NCBI GenBank assembly: GCA_963696655.1
Contig: CAVOLB010000097.1
Location: forward strand, 1 to 64,000
Source of the DNA: Hypericibacter sp963696655
Lineage (GTDB): Bacteria > Pseudomonadota > Alphaproteobacteria > Dongiales > Dongiaceae
DNA length: 64,000 nucleotides
Direction: 5' to 3'
Each line of letters opens with the position of its first letter. Positions within the stretch are counted from its first letter, which is position 1. The notes beneath the pieces are model-generated. The model was not told the origin of the DNA. It saw only the letters and a program-made list of their open reading frames with translations, and ran no database searches. Below, one piece after another: positions 1 through 8,437 of the stretch. A program made the translations under genes and the position numbers.

Positions 1-38
1 GGTCGGGTGGTTTCAGTCCAGGCCATCGTGATCTCCAT
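1..38 (-). CDS. IS5-family transposase, N-terminal fragment (cut by window edge)
   Basis: Only the first codons are visible. They read MEITMAWTE on the minus strand, identical to the start of the transposase at 42877. The ATG at 38 is the upstream start; a second in-frame ATG is at 26. The rest of the gene, with the DDE catalytic residues, lies to the left of the window, so intactness cannot be judged. Confidence 0.85.
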   Translation of the reverse strand, partial: MEITMAWTETTR

Positions 39-104
39 TGAGATTCGCAACCCAACGGAATCACAACCGATTGAAATCACCCAACTCCTTTTTCAGTCAG
101 CCTC
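1..104 (-). mobile_element. IS5-family element, terminal part, runs out of window
   Basis: This segment is the reverse complement of the first 104 bases of the complete IS5-family element at 42811-43742, with no difference seen up to position 104. The match stops abruptly there, which marks the element end (inner sequence GAGGCTGACTG). The next three bases are TGA, which fits a TNA-type target, but the other end lies outside the window so the target duplication cannot be confirmed. The copy is inverted relative to the one at 42.8 kb. Confidence 0.9.
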
Positions 105-258
105 TGAGATGGGCGGCGCTGCAGCTTGCCGAAATTAGTAACAGTTGGATCTATACATTTAACAAAGACGAGTTGCGTCGCGGCATTGCTAGGCGGACCC
201 GAAGTTCGTCCTGGCAGTGCTTGAAGCCAGACTGGATCTCATTGCCGTTTCTTGAAGT

Positions 259-295
259 AAAAACGGCCGCTCTTGGGAATGCCAGGAGCGGCCGT
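259..295 (-). terminator. Rho-independent terminator after gap
   Basis: Ten-base perfect arms (ACGGCCGCTC at 263-272 and GAGCGGCCGT at 286-295) enclose a 13-base loop. On the minus strand the second arm is followed by a run of T. It lies 27 bases past the gap stop codon and reads in the same direction as gap. Confidence 0.85.
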
Positions 296-322
296 TACGT
301 CTTTCTCATTATGCGGGTCAGC

Positions 323-1333
323 TTACTCCAGCTTGCTCATCGCCACCGCCGTGTCGCTCATGCGGTTGGAGAAGCCCCATTCATTGTCATACCAGGCGAG
401 CACGCGCACGAAGCGGCCCTCGATCACCTGGGTCTGCTTGAGGTCGAAGGTCGAGCTGGCCGGGTTGTGATTGAAGTCCGAGCTCACCAGCGGCTGGTCG
501 TTGGTGGCGAGGATGCCCTTGAGCGGGCCGTTCGCGGCGGCTTCGACGATCGCCTTGTTGACCGCCTCGACCGAGGTCGCCTTCGCCGCGTCGAACTTGA
601 AATCGACCAGCGAGACGTTGGGCGTCGGCACGCGGATCGAGGTGCCGTCGAGCTTGCCGTTGAGCTCGGGCAGCACCAGGCCCACGGCCTTGGCGGCGCC
701 CGTCGTGGTCGGGATCATCGACAGCGCCGCGGCGCGGGCGCGGTGGAGATCCTTGTGCAGCGTGTCGAGCACCGGCTGGTCGCCGGTGTAGCTGTGGATC
801 GTGGTCATGAAGCCGCGCTCGATGCCGATCGCCTTGTGCAGCACGGCCGCGACCGGCGCCAGGCAGTTGGTGGTGCAAGACGCGTTCGAGACGATCTTGT
901 GGCTCGCCTGCAGCTTGTCGTGATTGACGCCATAGACGACGGTGAGGTCGGCGCCCGTCGCCGGGGCCGAGATCAGCACGCGCTTGGCGCCGGCCTCGAG
1001 GTGCTTCGAGGCTGCTTCCTTGGTCGTGAAGATGCCGGTGCATTCGAGCGCGATGTCGACGCCGAGCTTGGCCCAGGGCAGCTTGGCTGGATCGCGCTCG
1101 GCCGTGACCGTCATCCAGCCGCGGCCGGCGTCGATGGCGCCCTCTTTCGTCTGCACCGTGCCGGGGAAGCGGCCATGGACCGTGTCGTAGCGCAGCAGAT
1201 GCGCGTTGGTCTCGACCGGGCCCAGATCGTTGAGGCCGACCACCTCGACATCCTTGCGCCCGCTCTCGAGGATGGCGCGGAGCACCAGGCGGCCGATGCG
1301 GCCGAAGCCGTTGATGGCGACGCGAACGGTCAT
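323..1333 (-). CDS. gap: Type I glyceraldehyde-3-phosphate dehydrogenase
   Basis: This 336-residue protein is a full-length GAPDH. It interconverts glyceraldehyde-3-phosphate and 1,3-bisphosphoglycerate with NAD(P)+ in cytoplasmic glycolysis, gluconeogenesis or the Calvin cycle. The Rossmann motif INGFGRIGR is at residues 7-15. The catalytic cysteine is Cys153 within SNASCTTN, and the C-terminal signature WYDNEWGFSNR is present. It lies downstream of tkt on the same strand, as is common in alphaproteobacteria, with 234 bases between them that hold a palindromic repeat. A strong terminator follows. The cofactor preference (GapA versus GapB type) cannot be read from sequence alone. Confidence 0.97.
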   Translation of the reverse strand: MTVRVAINGFGRIGRLVLRAILESGRKDVEVVGLNDLGPVETNAHLLRYDTVHGRFPGTVQTKEGAIDAGRGWMTVTAERDPAKLPWAKLGVDIALECTGIFTTKEAASKHLEAGAKRVLISAPATGADLTVVYGVNHDKLQASHKIVSNASCTTNCLAPVAAVLHKAIGIERGFMTTIHSYTGDQPVLDTLHKDLHRARAAALSMIPTTTGAAKAVGLVLPELNGKLDGTSIRVPTPNVSLVDFKFDAAKATSVEAVNKAIVEAAANGPLKGILATNDQPLVSSDFNHNPASSTFDLKQTQVIEGRFVRVLAWYDNEWGFSNRMSDTAVAMSKLE

Positions 1334-1395
1334 GACGAACTCCTTTGGCTGATTCTTCTTCGACGAAACTTGAGAGACCGAGGGACGCGGAACCG

Positions 1396-1536
1396 CCCCC
1401 TCACCCTGCCCTCTCCCCCACTGACGTGGGGGAGAGGAAGGAAAACTTGACCCTCGCCCCGCCGCCGGCTTCGCCGGCTGTTCTGCAAAATAGCGGGCGC
1501 AGCCCGCGGGGCGGGGAGAGGGCGAGGGTGAGGGGT
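1396..1536. repeat. GC-rich palindromic intergenic repeat
   Basis: Two 23-base arms (about 1397-1419 and 1513-1535) are complementary with a single mismatch. Their core is CCCTCTCCCC paired with GGGGAGAGGG. Smaller hairpins lie between them, such as GCCGGCTTCGCCGGC. Similar C-rich/G-rich palindromes occur at 20894, 22501, 34915 and 35640, so this is a dispersed family. It fills the tkt-gap spacer. Confidence 0.8.
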
Positions 1537-1567
1537 TGCCGATCGTGCACGCGGGTGAGCCGAGAGA

Positions 1568-3598
1568 CTAGAGTCGCGCCTTGGCGGCCTTGACGGTCGC
1601 GTCGGCGGTGATGCCGAAATGCTTGTAGAGGTCGGTGGCCGGCGCCGAGGCGCCGAAGCCGGTCAGGCCGATGACGGCGCCGCGCGGGCCGACATAGCGC
1701 TCCCAGCCGAAGACCGAGGCGGCCTCGATCGCGACGCGCACGGCGGTCGCGCCCAGCACATCCTCGCGATAGGCGGCGGGCTGGCGGTCGAACAATTCCC
1801 AGGAGGGCATCGAGACGACCGCGGTGCCGATCCCGTCGGCCTCGAGCCGGCTCCTCGCCTCGACCGCGATCGAGACCTCCGAGCCGGTGGCGATCAGGGT
1901 CACCTGGCGCGGATGGCCCGCCTCCTGCAGCACATAGCCGCCCTGCGCGCTGCGGTTCTCGTCGGTGTGTTTCGTGCGCAGGGTCGGCACCGCCTGGCGC
2001 GTCAGGGCCAGGACCGAGGGCGCGTGGCGCTCGGCCAGCGCCAGCGCCCAGCATTCCGCGGTCTCGACCGTGTCGCAGGGGCGGAACACCAGCAGGTTCG
2101 GGATCGCCCGCAGGGCCGCCAGATGCTCGACCGGCTGATGGGTCGGGCCGTCCTCGCCGAGGCCGATCGAATCATGCGTCATCACATAGACGACGCGCTG
2201 GCCCATCAGCGCCGAGAGACGGATCGCGGGGCGGCAGTAATCGGTGAAGACCAGGAAGGTGCCGCCATAGGGCGCGAAGCCGCCATGGAGCGCGATGCCG
2301 TTCATCGCCGCCGCCATGCCATGCTCGCGCACGCCGTAATAGATGTAGCGGCCGGCATAGTTCTCGGCGGTCACCGGGGCCATGTCCTTGGCCTTGGTGT
2401 TGTTCGAGCCGGTGAGATCGGCCGAGCCGCCGAGGAGCTCCGGCATCACCGGCGAGAGCGCCTCGAGCAGGCGCTGCGAGGATTGGCGGGTGGCGAGCTT
2501 GGGCGCCTCGGCCGAGACGGCCTTCTTGGTCGCCTCGATGGTCGCGGCGAAGGCGGCCGGCAGCTCGCCCGACTGCTGGCGGTCGAACTCGGCGCGGTCC
2601 TTATGCGCGTGATGGCGCTTGGTCCAGGCCTCGTAGGCAGCACTGCCGCGGGAACCCGCCAGGCGCCAGGCATTGAGGATGGTCTCGGGCACGGTGAAGG
2701 GCGGGTAGGGCCAGCCCAGCTTCTCGCGCGCACCGGCGACTTCTTCGGCACCCAAAGGCGAGCCATGGGTCGCGGCGGTGCCGGCCTTCTTGGGCGCGCC
2801 GAAACCGATGATGGTCTTGCAGGCGATCAGCGTCGGACGATCGCTCTTCTGCGCGGCTTCGATCGCGGCAGCGACGGCTTCGGGATCGTGGCCGTCGACC
2901 GAGGCGGTGGCCCAGCCGCTGGCCTTGAAGCGGCCGAGCTGGTCGTCGGACACGGAGAGCGAGGTCGGCCCGTCGATCGAGATGCTGTTGTTGTCCCACA
3001 GCACGATCAGGCGGTTGAGCTTGAGATGGCCCGCGAGCGAGATCGCCTCGTGGCTGATGCCTTCCATCAGGCAGCCGTCGCCGACGATCGCATAGGTGTG
3101 GTGATCGACCAGCCCGGATCCGAAGCGGGCGTTCTCCAGCCGCTCGGCCAGCGCCATGCCGACCGCGTTGGCGATGCCCTGGCCCAGCGGGCCGGTCGTC
3201 GTCTCGATGCCGGCGGCATGGCCATATTCCGGATGGCCGGCAGTGCGGCTGCCGAGCTGGCGGAAGCGGCGCAGCTCGTCGATGGTCATGTCGGCGAAGC
3301 CGGTCAGATAGAGCAGGCTGTAGAGCAGCATCGAGCCGTGACCGGCGGAGAGCACGAAGCGGTCGCGGTCGGGCCAGTGCGGATGCGCGTGATCGAATTT
3401 GAGGAAGCGGCTCCAGAGCACCGTCGCCACATCGGCCATGCCCATCGGCATGCCGGGATGGCCCGAGGCGGCCTTCTCGACGGCATCCATCGACAAGGCG
3501 CGGATGGCGTTGGCCATGTCCTTGGGACTGGCCGGGTAGGTCGGATGCGAAACGGCGCCGTGAGCGGCGGGAGACGATGAGGGCACAGCCGTGTCCAT
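1568..3598 (-). CDS. tkt: Transketolase
   Basis: This 676-residue thiamine-diphosphate enzyme transfers two-carbon units between sugar phosphates in the pentose phosphate and Calvin pathways. The N-terminal domain has the signature AASGHPGMPMG (about residues 40-50) and the ThDP motif GDGCLMEGISHEA with a following NN. The pyrimidine domain contains GVREHGMAAAMNGIALHGG, and the loop MTHDSIGLGEDGPTHQPVEHLA is characteristic of transketolase. The ATG at 3598 leaves an alanine/proline-rich N-terminal tail of about 25 residues, so a start slightly further in is possible. It is followed by gap on the same strand. Confidence 0.97.
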   Translation of the reverse strand: MDTAVPSSSPAAHGAVSHPTYPASPKDMANAIRALSMDAVEKAASGHPGMPMGMADVATVLWSRFLKFDHAHPHWPDRDRFVLSAGHGSMLLYSLLYLTGFADMTIDELRRFRQLGSRTAGHPEYGHAAGIETTTGPLGQGIANAVGMALAERLENARFGSGLVDHHTYAIVGDGCLMEGISHEAISLAGHLKLNRLIVLWDNNSISIDGPTSLSVSDDQLGRFKASGWATASVDGHDPEAVAAAIEAAQKSDRPTLIACKTIIGFGAPKKAGTAATHGSPLGAEEVAGAREKLGWPYPPFTVPETILNAWRLAGSRGSAAYEAWTKRHHAHKDRAEFDRQQSGELPAAFAATIEATKKAVSAEAPKLATRQSSQRLLEALSPVMPELLGGSADLTGSNNTKAKDMAPVTAENYAGRYIYYGVREHGMAAAMNGIALHGGFAPYGGTFLVFTDYCRPAIRLSALMGQRVVYVMTHDSIGLGEDGPTHQPVEHLAALRAIPNLLVFRPCDTVETAECWALALAERHAPSVLALTRQAVPTLRTKHTDENRSAQGGYVLQEAGHPRQVTLIATGSEVSIAVEARSRLEADGIGTAVVSMPSWELFDRQPAAYREDVLGATAVRVAIEAASVFGWERYVGPRGAVIGLTGFGASAPATDLYKHFGITADATVKAAKARL

Positions 3599-3881
3599 GT
3601 GGATATTGCCAAGGGTCGGGAGCGGGGGCTTCGACGGCCGCCAGCGCGGGTTGCTAGGCTTCCCTGCGGCGGTGCGCCCGGAACATGCCGCCCGCCCGAC
3701 CCTGCGTCAACCCTTGGGGCCCGTGAGAAGATGCGGCCCGTCTGCGCGGGGCCACACCCCCGGCAGGCGGCGTTGACGCGGCGTTCCGCCGCCCCCTATG
3801 CTCGCAAGTGAAGAACGGATCGGAAGCCGTTTTTCCGGCTGCGTTGCGGGCCGGATCAAGGGCTTACTCGGGAACGACCGC

Positions 3882-4106
3882 ATGTCAAAGCTCGCCCAGG
3901 CGCTGGACCATCTGGATGTGGCGTTGCAACGCCTCGAACAGGCGATCGATTCGCGCGAGCGCCATTCCCATGCCGACCGCAGCGCGCTCGAATCGGAGCT
4001 GAACGCGCTCCGTGCCGCGCACAGCGCGCTCCAGGGCGAGGCGCGCAGCGTCTATAGCCGCATCGACCAGATCATCGCCCGGCTCAAAACCGCCGTCGAA
4101 GTCTGA
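3882..4106 (+). CDS. DUF4164-like short coiled-coil protein
   Basis: This 74-residue protein is almost entirely heptad-like helix (LAQALDHLDVALQRLEQAI at the N-terminus, then a second helix rich in Ala, Glu and Arg). It lies directly upstream of zapA with a 25-base spacer, a position typical of DUF4164 proteins in alphaproteobacteria. A longer reading from 3798 lacks a convincing ribosome site and adds a basic, low-complexity leader, so the internal ATG at 3882 was chosen. The function is unknown. A link to cell division is inferred only from the neighbouring zapA. Confidence 0.75.
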   Translation: MSKLAQALDHLDVALQRLEQAIDSRERHSHADRSALESELNALRAAHSALQGEARSVYSRIDQIIARLKTAVEV

Positions 4107-4131
4107 ATTCGCGACCGGAGAAGGGAAACGC

Positions 4132-4452
4132 ATGGCGACCGTAACGCTCTCGCTCAATGGACGGCCCTACGAGATCGCCTGCGACGACGGCCAGGAAGAA
4201 AGGCTGCAGACGCTGGGCATCGATCTCGACCGGCGGGTGAGCGACATGGCGCGGCGCCTGGGCCCCGTGGCCGACAGCCGGCTCCTGGCCATGGCGGCCC
4301 TGGTGATCGCCGACGAGCTCGCCAGCGCCCGGGCGGTGGCCGATGCCTCGACCCAGCGGGCGGCGGAACGGGATGCCGCCGCGGCGGCCGATGCCGTGGA
4401 ATCCATGGCGCGGCGCATGGACGCCATTGCGACGAGGCTCTCGGCACCCTAA
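4132..4452 (+). CDS. zapA: Cell division protein ZapA
   Basis: This 106-residue protein has the ZapA pattern: a beta-rich start (ATVTLSLNGRPYEIACDDGQEERL), then the helix around LAMAALVIADEL, and a C-terminal coiled coil. ZapA binds FtsZ and promotes bundling of protofilaments at the division site. GGAGAAGGGAAACG precedes the ATG at 4132. The order zapA, 6S RNA, 5-formyltetrahydrofolate cyclo-ligase that follows is conserved across many proteobacteria and supports the call strongly. Confidence 0.93.
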   Translation: MATVTLSLNGRPYEIACDDGQEERLQTLGIDLDRRVSDMARRLGPVADSRLLAMAALVIADELASARAVADASTQRAAERDAAAAADAVESMARRMDAIATRLSAP

Positions 4453-4457
4453 GTTCT

Positions 4458-4634
4458 CAAGTCGGACGGGCGCTGCGCGGTTCGACAGAGCTACGTATCC
4501 CTGGGGCCAATGATTATTCTCTTGGGAGCTGTCCCTGGTTGGGTCCCTGGACCCTTTCACACGGTGCCCACCTGCTGAGGAGCAGGTCGCAGAGGATAGA
4601 AACGCTCACCGGCCAAGTGGCTCCGTCCGACCCT
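4458..4634 (+). ncRNA. ssrS: 6S RNA (SsrS), RNA polymerase regulator
   Basis: The sequence between zapA and fau can fold into the long hairpin of 6S RNA. The closing stem is GTCGGACGG at 4461-4469 with CCGTCCGAC at 4623-4631. Inside lie the family-like segments TACGTATCCCTGGGGCC and GGGTCCCTGGACCC, which fit the arms around the central bubble. 6S RNA binds the housekeeping sigma-70 holoenzyme by mimicking an open promoter. The ends given are those of the closing stem plus a few bases and are approximate. Confidence 0.85.
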
Positions 4635-4687
4635 ATTCTCATGCCGCATCGCAAGGCCTCATCCGCAGGGCGCCCTCCACGATACCG

Positions 4688-5335
4688 GTGCAATCCGTGC
4701 CGGCAGCGCCGCGAGCGGGTCCTTTGACCCACCCCGAGACTCCGACGCCCGAGCAGCTGGTCGAGGCCAAGCGCGCGCTTCGCGCGCTGGCGACCGAGCG
4801 GCGCCAGCAACTGGCGTTCGAGGTCGGACCCGAAGCGGCCGGCATCGCCGCCGCCCAGCATTTCCTCGGCGCCTGCAAGCCCAAGCCCGGCACCGTGATC
4901 TCGGGCTATTGGCCGCTCGAAGGCGAGTTCGATCCGCGGCCCTTGATGCAGCGCCTGGTCGAGCGGGGCTATTCCATCGGGCTGCCGGTCGTGATCGGCC
5001 GCGACCAACCCTTGCAGTTCCGCAACTGGCGGCCGGGAATCGCCCTGGTGCCGGGTCCCTTCCGCGTGCCGACGCCGCCGCCCGATGCGGCCCTCATCGA
5101 GCCGCGCGTCCTGCTGGTGCCGATGCTGGCCTTCGACCGCGAGGGCTATCGGCTGGGCTATGGCGGCGGCTTCTATGACCGCACCCTCGAGCGCCTGCGC
5201 GCGCGGGGCGGCGCACTCGCCGTCGGCACCGCCTTCGACGGGCAGGAGGTGAATCATGTGCCGCACGCGGATTTCGATCAGCCGCTCGACTGGATCGTCA
5301 CCGAGCGGCGCGCGCTGCGTGTCGGCGCGAATTGA
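4688..5335 (+). CDS. fau: 5-formyltetrahydrofolate cyclo-ligase
   Basis: This 215-residue protein belongs to the YgfA/MTHFS family, which converts 5-formyl-THF to 5,10-methenyl-THF using ATP. The ATP-site signature is RLGYGGGFYDRTLERL near residues 155-170, and the conserved GYWPLEGEFDPRPLM lies at about 73-87. The reading frame opens with GTG at 4688; a TTG at 4724 would remove a 12-residue leader and cannot be excluded. The gene follows 6S RNA, as in the E. coli ssrS-ygfA locus, so co-transcription with 6S RNA is plausible. Confidence 0.93.
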   Translation: MQSVPAAPRAGPLTHPETPTPEQLVEAKRALRALATERRQQLAFEVGPEAAGIAAAQHFLGACKPKPGTVISGYWPLEGEFDPRPLMQRLVERGYSIGLPVVIGRDQPLQFRNWRPGIALVPGPFRVPTPPPDAALIEPRVLLVPMLAFDREGYRLGYGGGFYDRTLERLRARGGALAVGTAFDGQEVNHVPHADFDQPLDWIVTERRALRVGAN

Positions 5336-5384
5336 CCCGGCCGCGAATTGACGGGGACGCGCGAATGAGCGACACAGCGGCATC

Positions 5385-6194
5385 ATGAAGATCCTGCTCC
5401 TGGGCGATATCGTCGGACGGTCGGGCCGCGAGGCGGTGGTGGAAAGGCTGCCCGCGATCCGCGAGCGCCTCGCCCTCGATTTCGTCGTGGCCAATGGCGA
5501 GAACGCCGCCGGCGGGTTCGGCATCACCGAGAAGATCGTGGCCGAGCTGTTGCGGGCCGGCGTCGATGTGGTCACGACCGGCAACCATGTCTGGGACCAG
5601 AAGGAGACGGCGGGTTTCATCGACCGCACGCCGCGCCTGCTGCGGCCCGAGAATTTTCCCAAGGACACGCCGGGCAAGGGCTTCGGGATCTATGAGGCGC
5701 CGGGCAACCGCAAGGTGCTGGTGGCCAACCTGATGGGCCGGCTGTTCATGGATGCGCTCGACGATCCCTTCGCCGCCGGCGAGGCGATCCTGGCGCAGAT
5801 GGGGCTGGGCCGCGGCGCCGACGCGGTGCTGTTCGATTTCCATGCCGAGGCGACCAGCGAGAAGATGGCCTTCGGCCATGCCTTCGACGGCCGCGTCTCG
5901 GTCGTGCTGGGGACCCATACCCATGTGCCGACCGCCGACACGATGATCCTGACCCACAGCACCGCCTATCAGTCCGACGCCGGCATGTGCGGCGACTACA
6001 ATTCCGTCATCGGCATGCAGAAGACGCTGCCGGTGCAGCGTTTCGTGCGCAAGATGCCGACCGACCGGCTGACGGCGGCCGAGGGGCCGGCCACGCTCTG
6101 CGGCCTCTATGTCGAGACCGACGACGGGACCGGCCTCGCGCGCCGCGCGGCGCCGTTTCGGGTCGGCGGCAAGCTGGCCGAAAGCTGGCCCTGA
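5385..6194 (+). CDS. ymdB: YmdB-family metallophosphoesterase
   Basis: This 269-residue protein matches the TIGR00282/YmdB family of dinuclear-metal phosphodiesterases. The metal-binding motifs are visible in order: GDIVGRSGR near residue 6, NGENAAGGFGI near 38, TTGNHVWDQKE near 64, DFHAEATSEK near 148 and GTHTHVPTAD near 173. Members hydrolyse cyclic nucleotides in vitro and influence RNA levels and biofilm behaviour in Bacillus. The gene lies 50 bases after fau, and this pairing is common in alphaproteobacteria. The physiological substrate here is unknown. Confidence 0.92.
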   Translation: MKILLLGDIVGRSGREAVVERLPAIRERLALDFVVANGENAAGGFGITEKIVAELLRAGVDVVTTGNHVWDQKETAGFIDRTPRLLRPENFPKDTPGKGFGIYEAPGNRKVLVANLMGRLFMDALDDPFAAGEAILAQMGLGRGADAVLFDFHAEATSEKMAFGHAFDGRVSVVLGTHTHVPTADTMILTHSTAYQSDAGMCGDYNSVIGMQKTLPVQRFVRKMPTDRLTAAEGPATLCGLYVETDDGTGLARRAAPFRVGGKLAESWP

Positions 6195-6229
6195 GCCCGC
6201 CCGGCTACCCGCAGAAAGGGAGAGACGCC

Positions 6230-6961
6230 ATGGGGCAACTGGATCATCGGGTGGCGATCGTGACCGGCGCCAGCACCGGCATCGGCCTGGCGATCGCCAA
6301 GGCCTTCGCCGCGGAAGGCGCCAAGGTCGTGCTGGCGGCGCGCAGCCGCGACAAGCTGCAGGCCGCGGCCGACGCGATCCGCGCCAATGGCGGCGAGGCG
6401 CTGGCGATCGTGACCGACATCGCCAAGGAGAACCAGGTCGGGATCCTCTTCAGCCGCACGGTCGAGGCCTATGGCAAGGTCGATATCCTGGTGAACAATG
6501 CCGGCGTCGCCGCGCCCGACAAGGTCGAGGATCTGTCGCTTGAGGACTGGCAGCGCGTCATGGACGTGAATGTCACCGGCGCCTTCCTCTGCTCGCGCGA
6601 GGCGTTCCGGCTGATGAAGCCCCAGGGCGGTGGGCGCATCATCAATATCGGCAGCGTCTCGGCCAAGGCGCCGCGCCACAAATCGGCCGCCTACACCACC
6701 TCGAAGTTCGCCCTCGAAGGGCTGACCCGCTCGCTGGCGCTGGATGGCCGGGCCTACGGCATCGCCGTCTCGGTGCTGCAGCCCGGCAATACCGACACGC
6801 CGATCTGGCAGGGGGCCGAGGAGAAGGCGCGCAAGGAAGGCTGGATGGCCGCCGAGGACGTGGCCCGCGTCGCCGTCTTGATCGCGAGCCTGCCGGCGGA
6901 CGTCAATCTCTATGAGAGCGTGATCCTGCCGGTGACGATGCCGTTTTTGGGGCGGGGGTGA
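6230..6961 (+). CDS. Short-chain dehydrogenase/reductase
   Basis: This 243-residue classical SDR has TGASTGIGLAIA at residues 12-23 for NAD(P) binding, NNAGVA near 88 and the catalytic set Ser in NIGSVSAKAPRHKSAAYTTSK with Tyr-x-x-x-Lys. It is a cytoplasmic oxidoreductase of unknown substrate. The ATG at 6230 is preceded by GAAAGGGAGAG, a good ribosome site. It follows ymdB with a 35-base gap and is probably in the same operon. The next element downstream is a strong palindrome. Confidence 0.9.
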   Translation: MGQLDHRVAIVTGASTGIGLAIAKAFAAEGAKVVLAARSRDKLQAAADAIRANGGEALAIVTDIAKENQVGILFSRTVEAYGKVDILVNNAGVAAPDKVEDLSLEDWQRVMDVNVTGAFLCSREAFRLMKPQGGGRIINIGSVSAKAPRHKSAAYTTSKFALEGLTRSLALDGRAYGIAVSVLQPGNTDTPIWQGAEEKARKEGWMAAEDVARVAVLIASLPADVNLYESVILPVTMPFLGRG

Positions 6962-7011
6962 AGAGCCATCGCTGCACTGGGGAGTGCCACTGGGCGCACA
7001 CCGCCCCTGCC

Positions 7012-7091
7012 GTCATCCCCGCGAAAGCGGGGACCCATCTTGATCCAGCACACCGAGCTTAAAGTTGGGTCCCCGCTTTCGCGGGGATGAC
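7012..7091. repeat. Palindromic repeat with 26-bp perfect arms
   Basis: The arms at 7012-7037 and 7066-7091 are exact reverse complements (core CCCCGCGAAAGCGGGG). The spacer is 28 bases. It lies between the convergent SDR gene and the small gene at 7108-7380. It can act as a bidirectional hairpin, but there is no T-run at its base. This type, containing GTCATCCCCGCGAAAGCGGGG, is a well-known dispersed repeat motif in proteobacterial genomes. Confidence 0.85.
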
Positions 7092-7107
7092 AACTGGGGC
7101 GTTGAGT

Positions 7108-7380
7108 TCAGACCGGCTTCGCCGTCAGGATCGCGCGGGCGACTTCGCGTTCGATGGTTTCGGCGCGGGCGGTGAGGTCGTCGGCGACGCGCTTGGTGGC
7201 GGCCAAGGCCGGGGTGCCGGTGGCGGCGAGCGCCAGGGTGGCCTCGAGGGCGCTGAGGCCCGCCTCGGAGACCATCTCGGTCACCCGCTGCGCGACCCGG
7301 CCCAGCTCGGCGGTGCCGTTGCCCCGGCGCTTCAGCGCCTTTTCGAGATCGGGAAGAACGGGATCTGGAACCTGAGCCAT
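7108..7380 (-). CDS. Small hypothetical protein
   Basis: This 90-residue protein is predicted to be mostly helical and rich in Ala, Leu, Arg and Glu. It begins MAQVPDPVLPDLEKALKRRG and ends ILTAKPV. The ATG at 7380 has GGAGAGGC upstream on the minus strand, and the opposite-strand readings look less protein-like. I recognise no domain. It superficially resembles small coiled-coil accessory proteins but lacks UbiK-type features. It is convergent with the SDR gene and separated from yebC by a divergent 259-base spacer. Confidence 0.6.
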   Translation of the reverse strand: MAQVPDPVLPDLEKALKRRGNGTAELGRVAQRVTEMVSEAGLSALEATLALAATGTPALAATKRVADDLTARAETIEREVARAILTAKPV

Positions 7381-7639
7381 GAAAGCCTCTCCGGGGGATG
7401 TCGCTCCCGAGTGTGGTTTTCGAAGCTTAACAAGCGCTGAAACCGACTCGGGTGGCAAGCTTCTGTCGGAAACCCCGCCCCAAGCCCCTCTGACCCCTTG
7501 GGAAGCCTAGGGAATCCTGCTAGAAGGCGGCCGCATTCTTGCCATATTGACGGACTACCTCTGCGCCGATATGGCGGATGGGCCCCACAAAATATGGTAG
7601 GGTATCGCTAAATCCCCTCAGCATCTGGATTTTGAGGCT

Positions 7640-8389
7640 ATGGCTGGCCATTCGCAATTCAAGAATATCATGGTCCGCAAAGGCGCCCAGGACGCGCGCC
7701 GCGGAAAGCTTTTCACGAAACTGATCCGGGAACTGACCACGGCAGCCCGCAACGGCATGCCCGACCCGGCGGCCAATCCGCGCCTTCGTTCCGCCATCGC
7801 GGCGGCGCGCAATGCGAACATGTCGAAGGACACGATCGAGCGCGCGATCAAGCGCGGCAGCGGCGGCGGCGCGGACGCGAACTACGAGGAGATCCGCTAT
7901 GAGGGCTATGGCCCGGGCGGCGTCGCCATCATCGTCGAGGCCCTGACCGACAACCGCAACCGCACGGCCTCGGAGATCCGCTCCGTCTTCTCCAAGGGCG
8001 GCGGGAACATGGGCGAGACCAACAGCGTCTCCTTCATGTTCGGCCGCAAGGGCACGATCCGCTTCCCGCTCGCCGTCGCCACGCCGGATGCGATGTTCGA
8101 GGCGGCGCTCGAGGCCGGGGCCGAGAATGTCGAGAGCGACGAGACCGGCCACACCATCACCACGCCGGTCGAGGATTTCGCCCAGGTGCGCGATGCGCTC
8201 GAAGCGAAGTTCGGGGCGCCGGAATTCGCCCGCCTGACCTGGCAGCCGCAGAACACGGTGCCGGTCGACGACAACGCCGCCGAGACGCTGCTCAAGCTGA
8301 TCGACGCGCTCGAAGACAATGACGACGTTCAAACCGTATTCGCGAATTACGAAATCGCCGACGAGGTCCTGGCGCGGTTGTCGGCCTGA
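7640..8389 (+). CDS. yebC: YebC/PmpR-family protein (TACO1-like)
   Basis: This 249-residue protein matches the YebC family over its full length: MAGHSQFKNIMVRKGAQDARRGKLF at the start, then ARNANMSKDTIERAIKRG and YEEIRYEGYGPGG. The family name spans transcriptional regulators and ribosome-associated factors that relieve stalling at proline runs. It sits directly upstream of ruvC, a classical gene order. The proline-rich TolA made 4.6 kb downstream could be one client, but that is speculation. Confidence 0.95.
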   Translation: MAGHSQFKNIMVRKGAQDARRGKLFTKLIRELTTAARNGMPDPAANPRLRSAIAAARNANMSKDTIERAIKRGSGGGADANYEEIRYEGYGPGGVAIIVEALTDNRNRTASEIRSVFSKGGGNMGETNSVSFMFGRKGTIRFPLAVATPDAMFEAALEAGAENVESDETGHTITTPVEDFAQVRDALEAKFGAPEFARLTWQPQNTVPVDDNAAETLLKLIDALEDNDDVQTVFANYEIADEVLARLSA

Positions 8390-8437
8390 GCAGAGCCGGC
8401 GAAATCGCCCCGGACGAAAGCGACGGATAAGAGGTTC

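Noticed and set aside
38..1450. Long plus-strand frame over gap starting in the IS end
   Set aside because: It is antisense to a textbook GAPDH; its Arg/Gly/Ala/Asp-rich composition is typical of shadows in high-GC DNA.
1619..3580. 653-codon frame opposite tkt
   Set aside because: It is antisense to transketolase with low-complexity composition and no domain.
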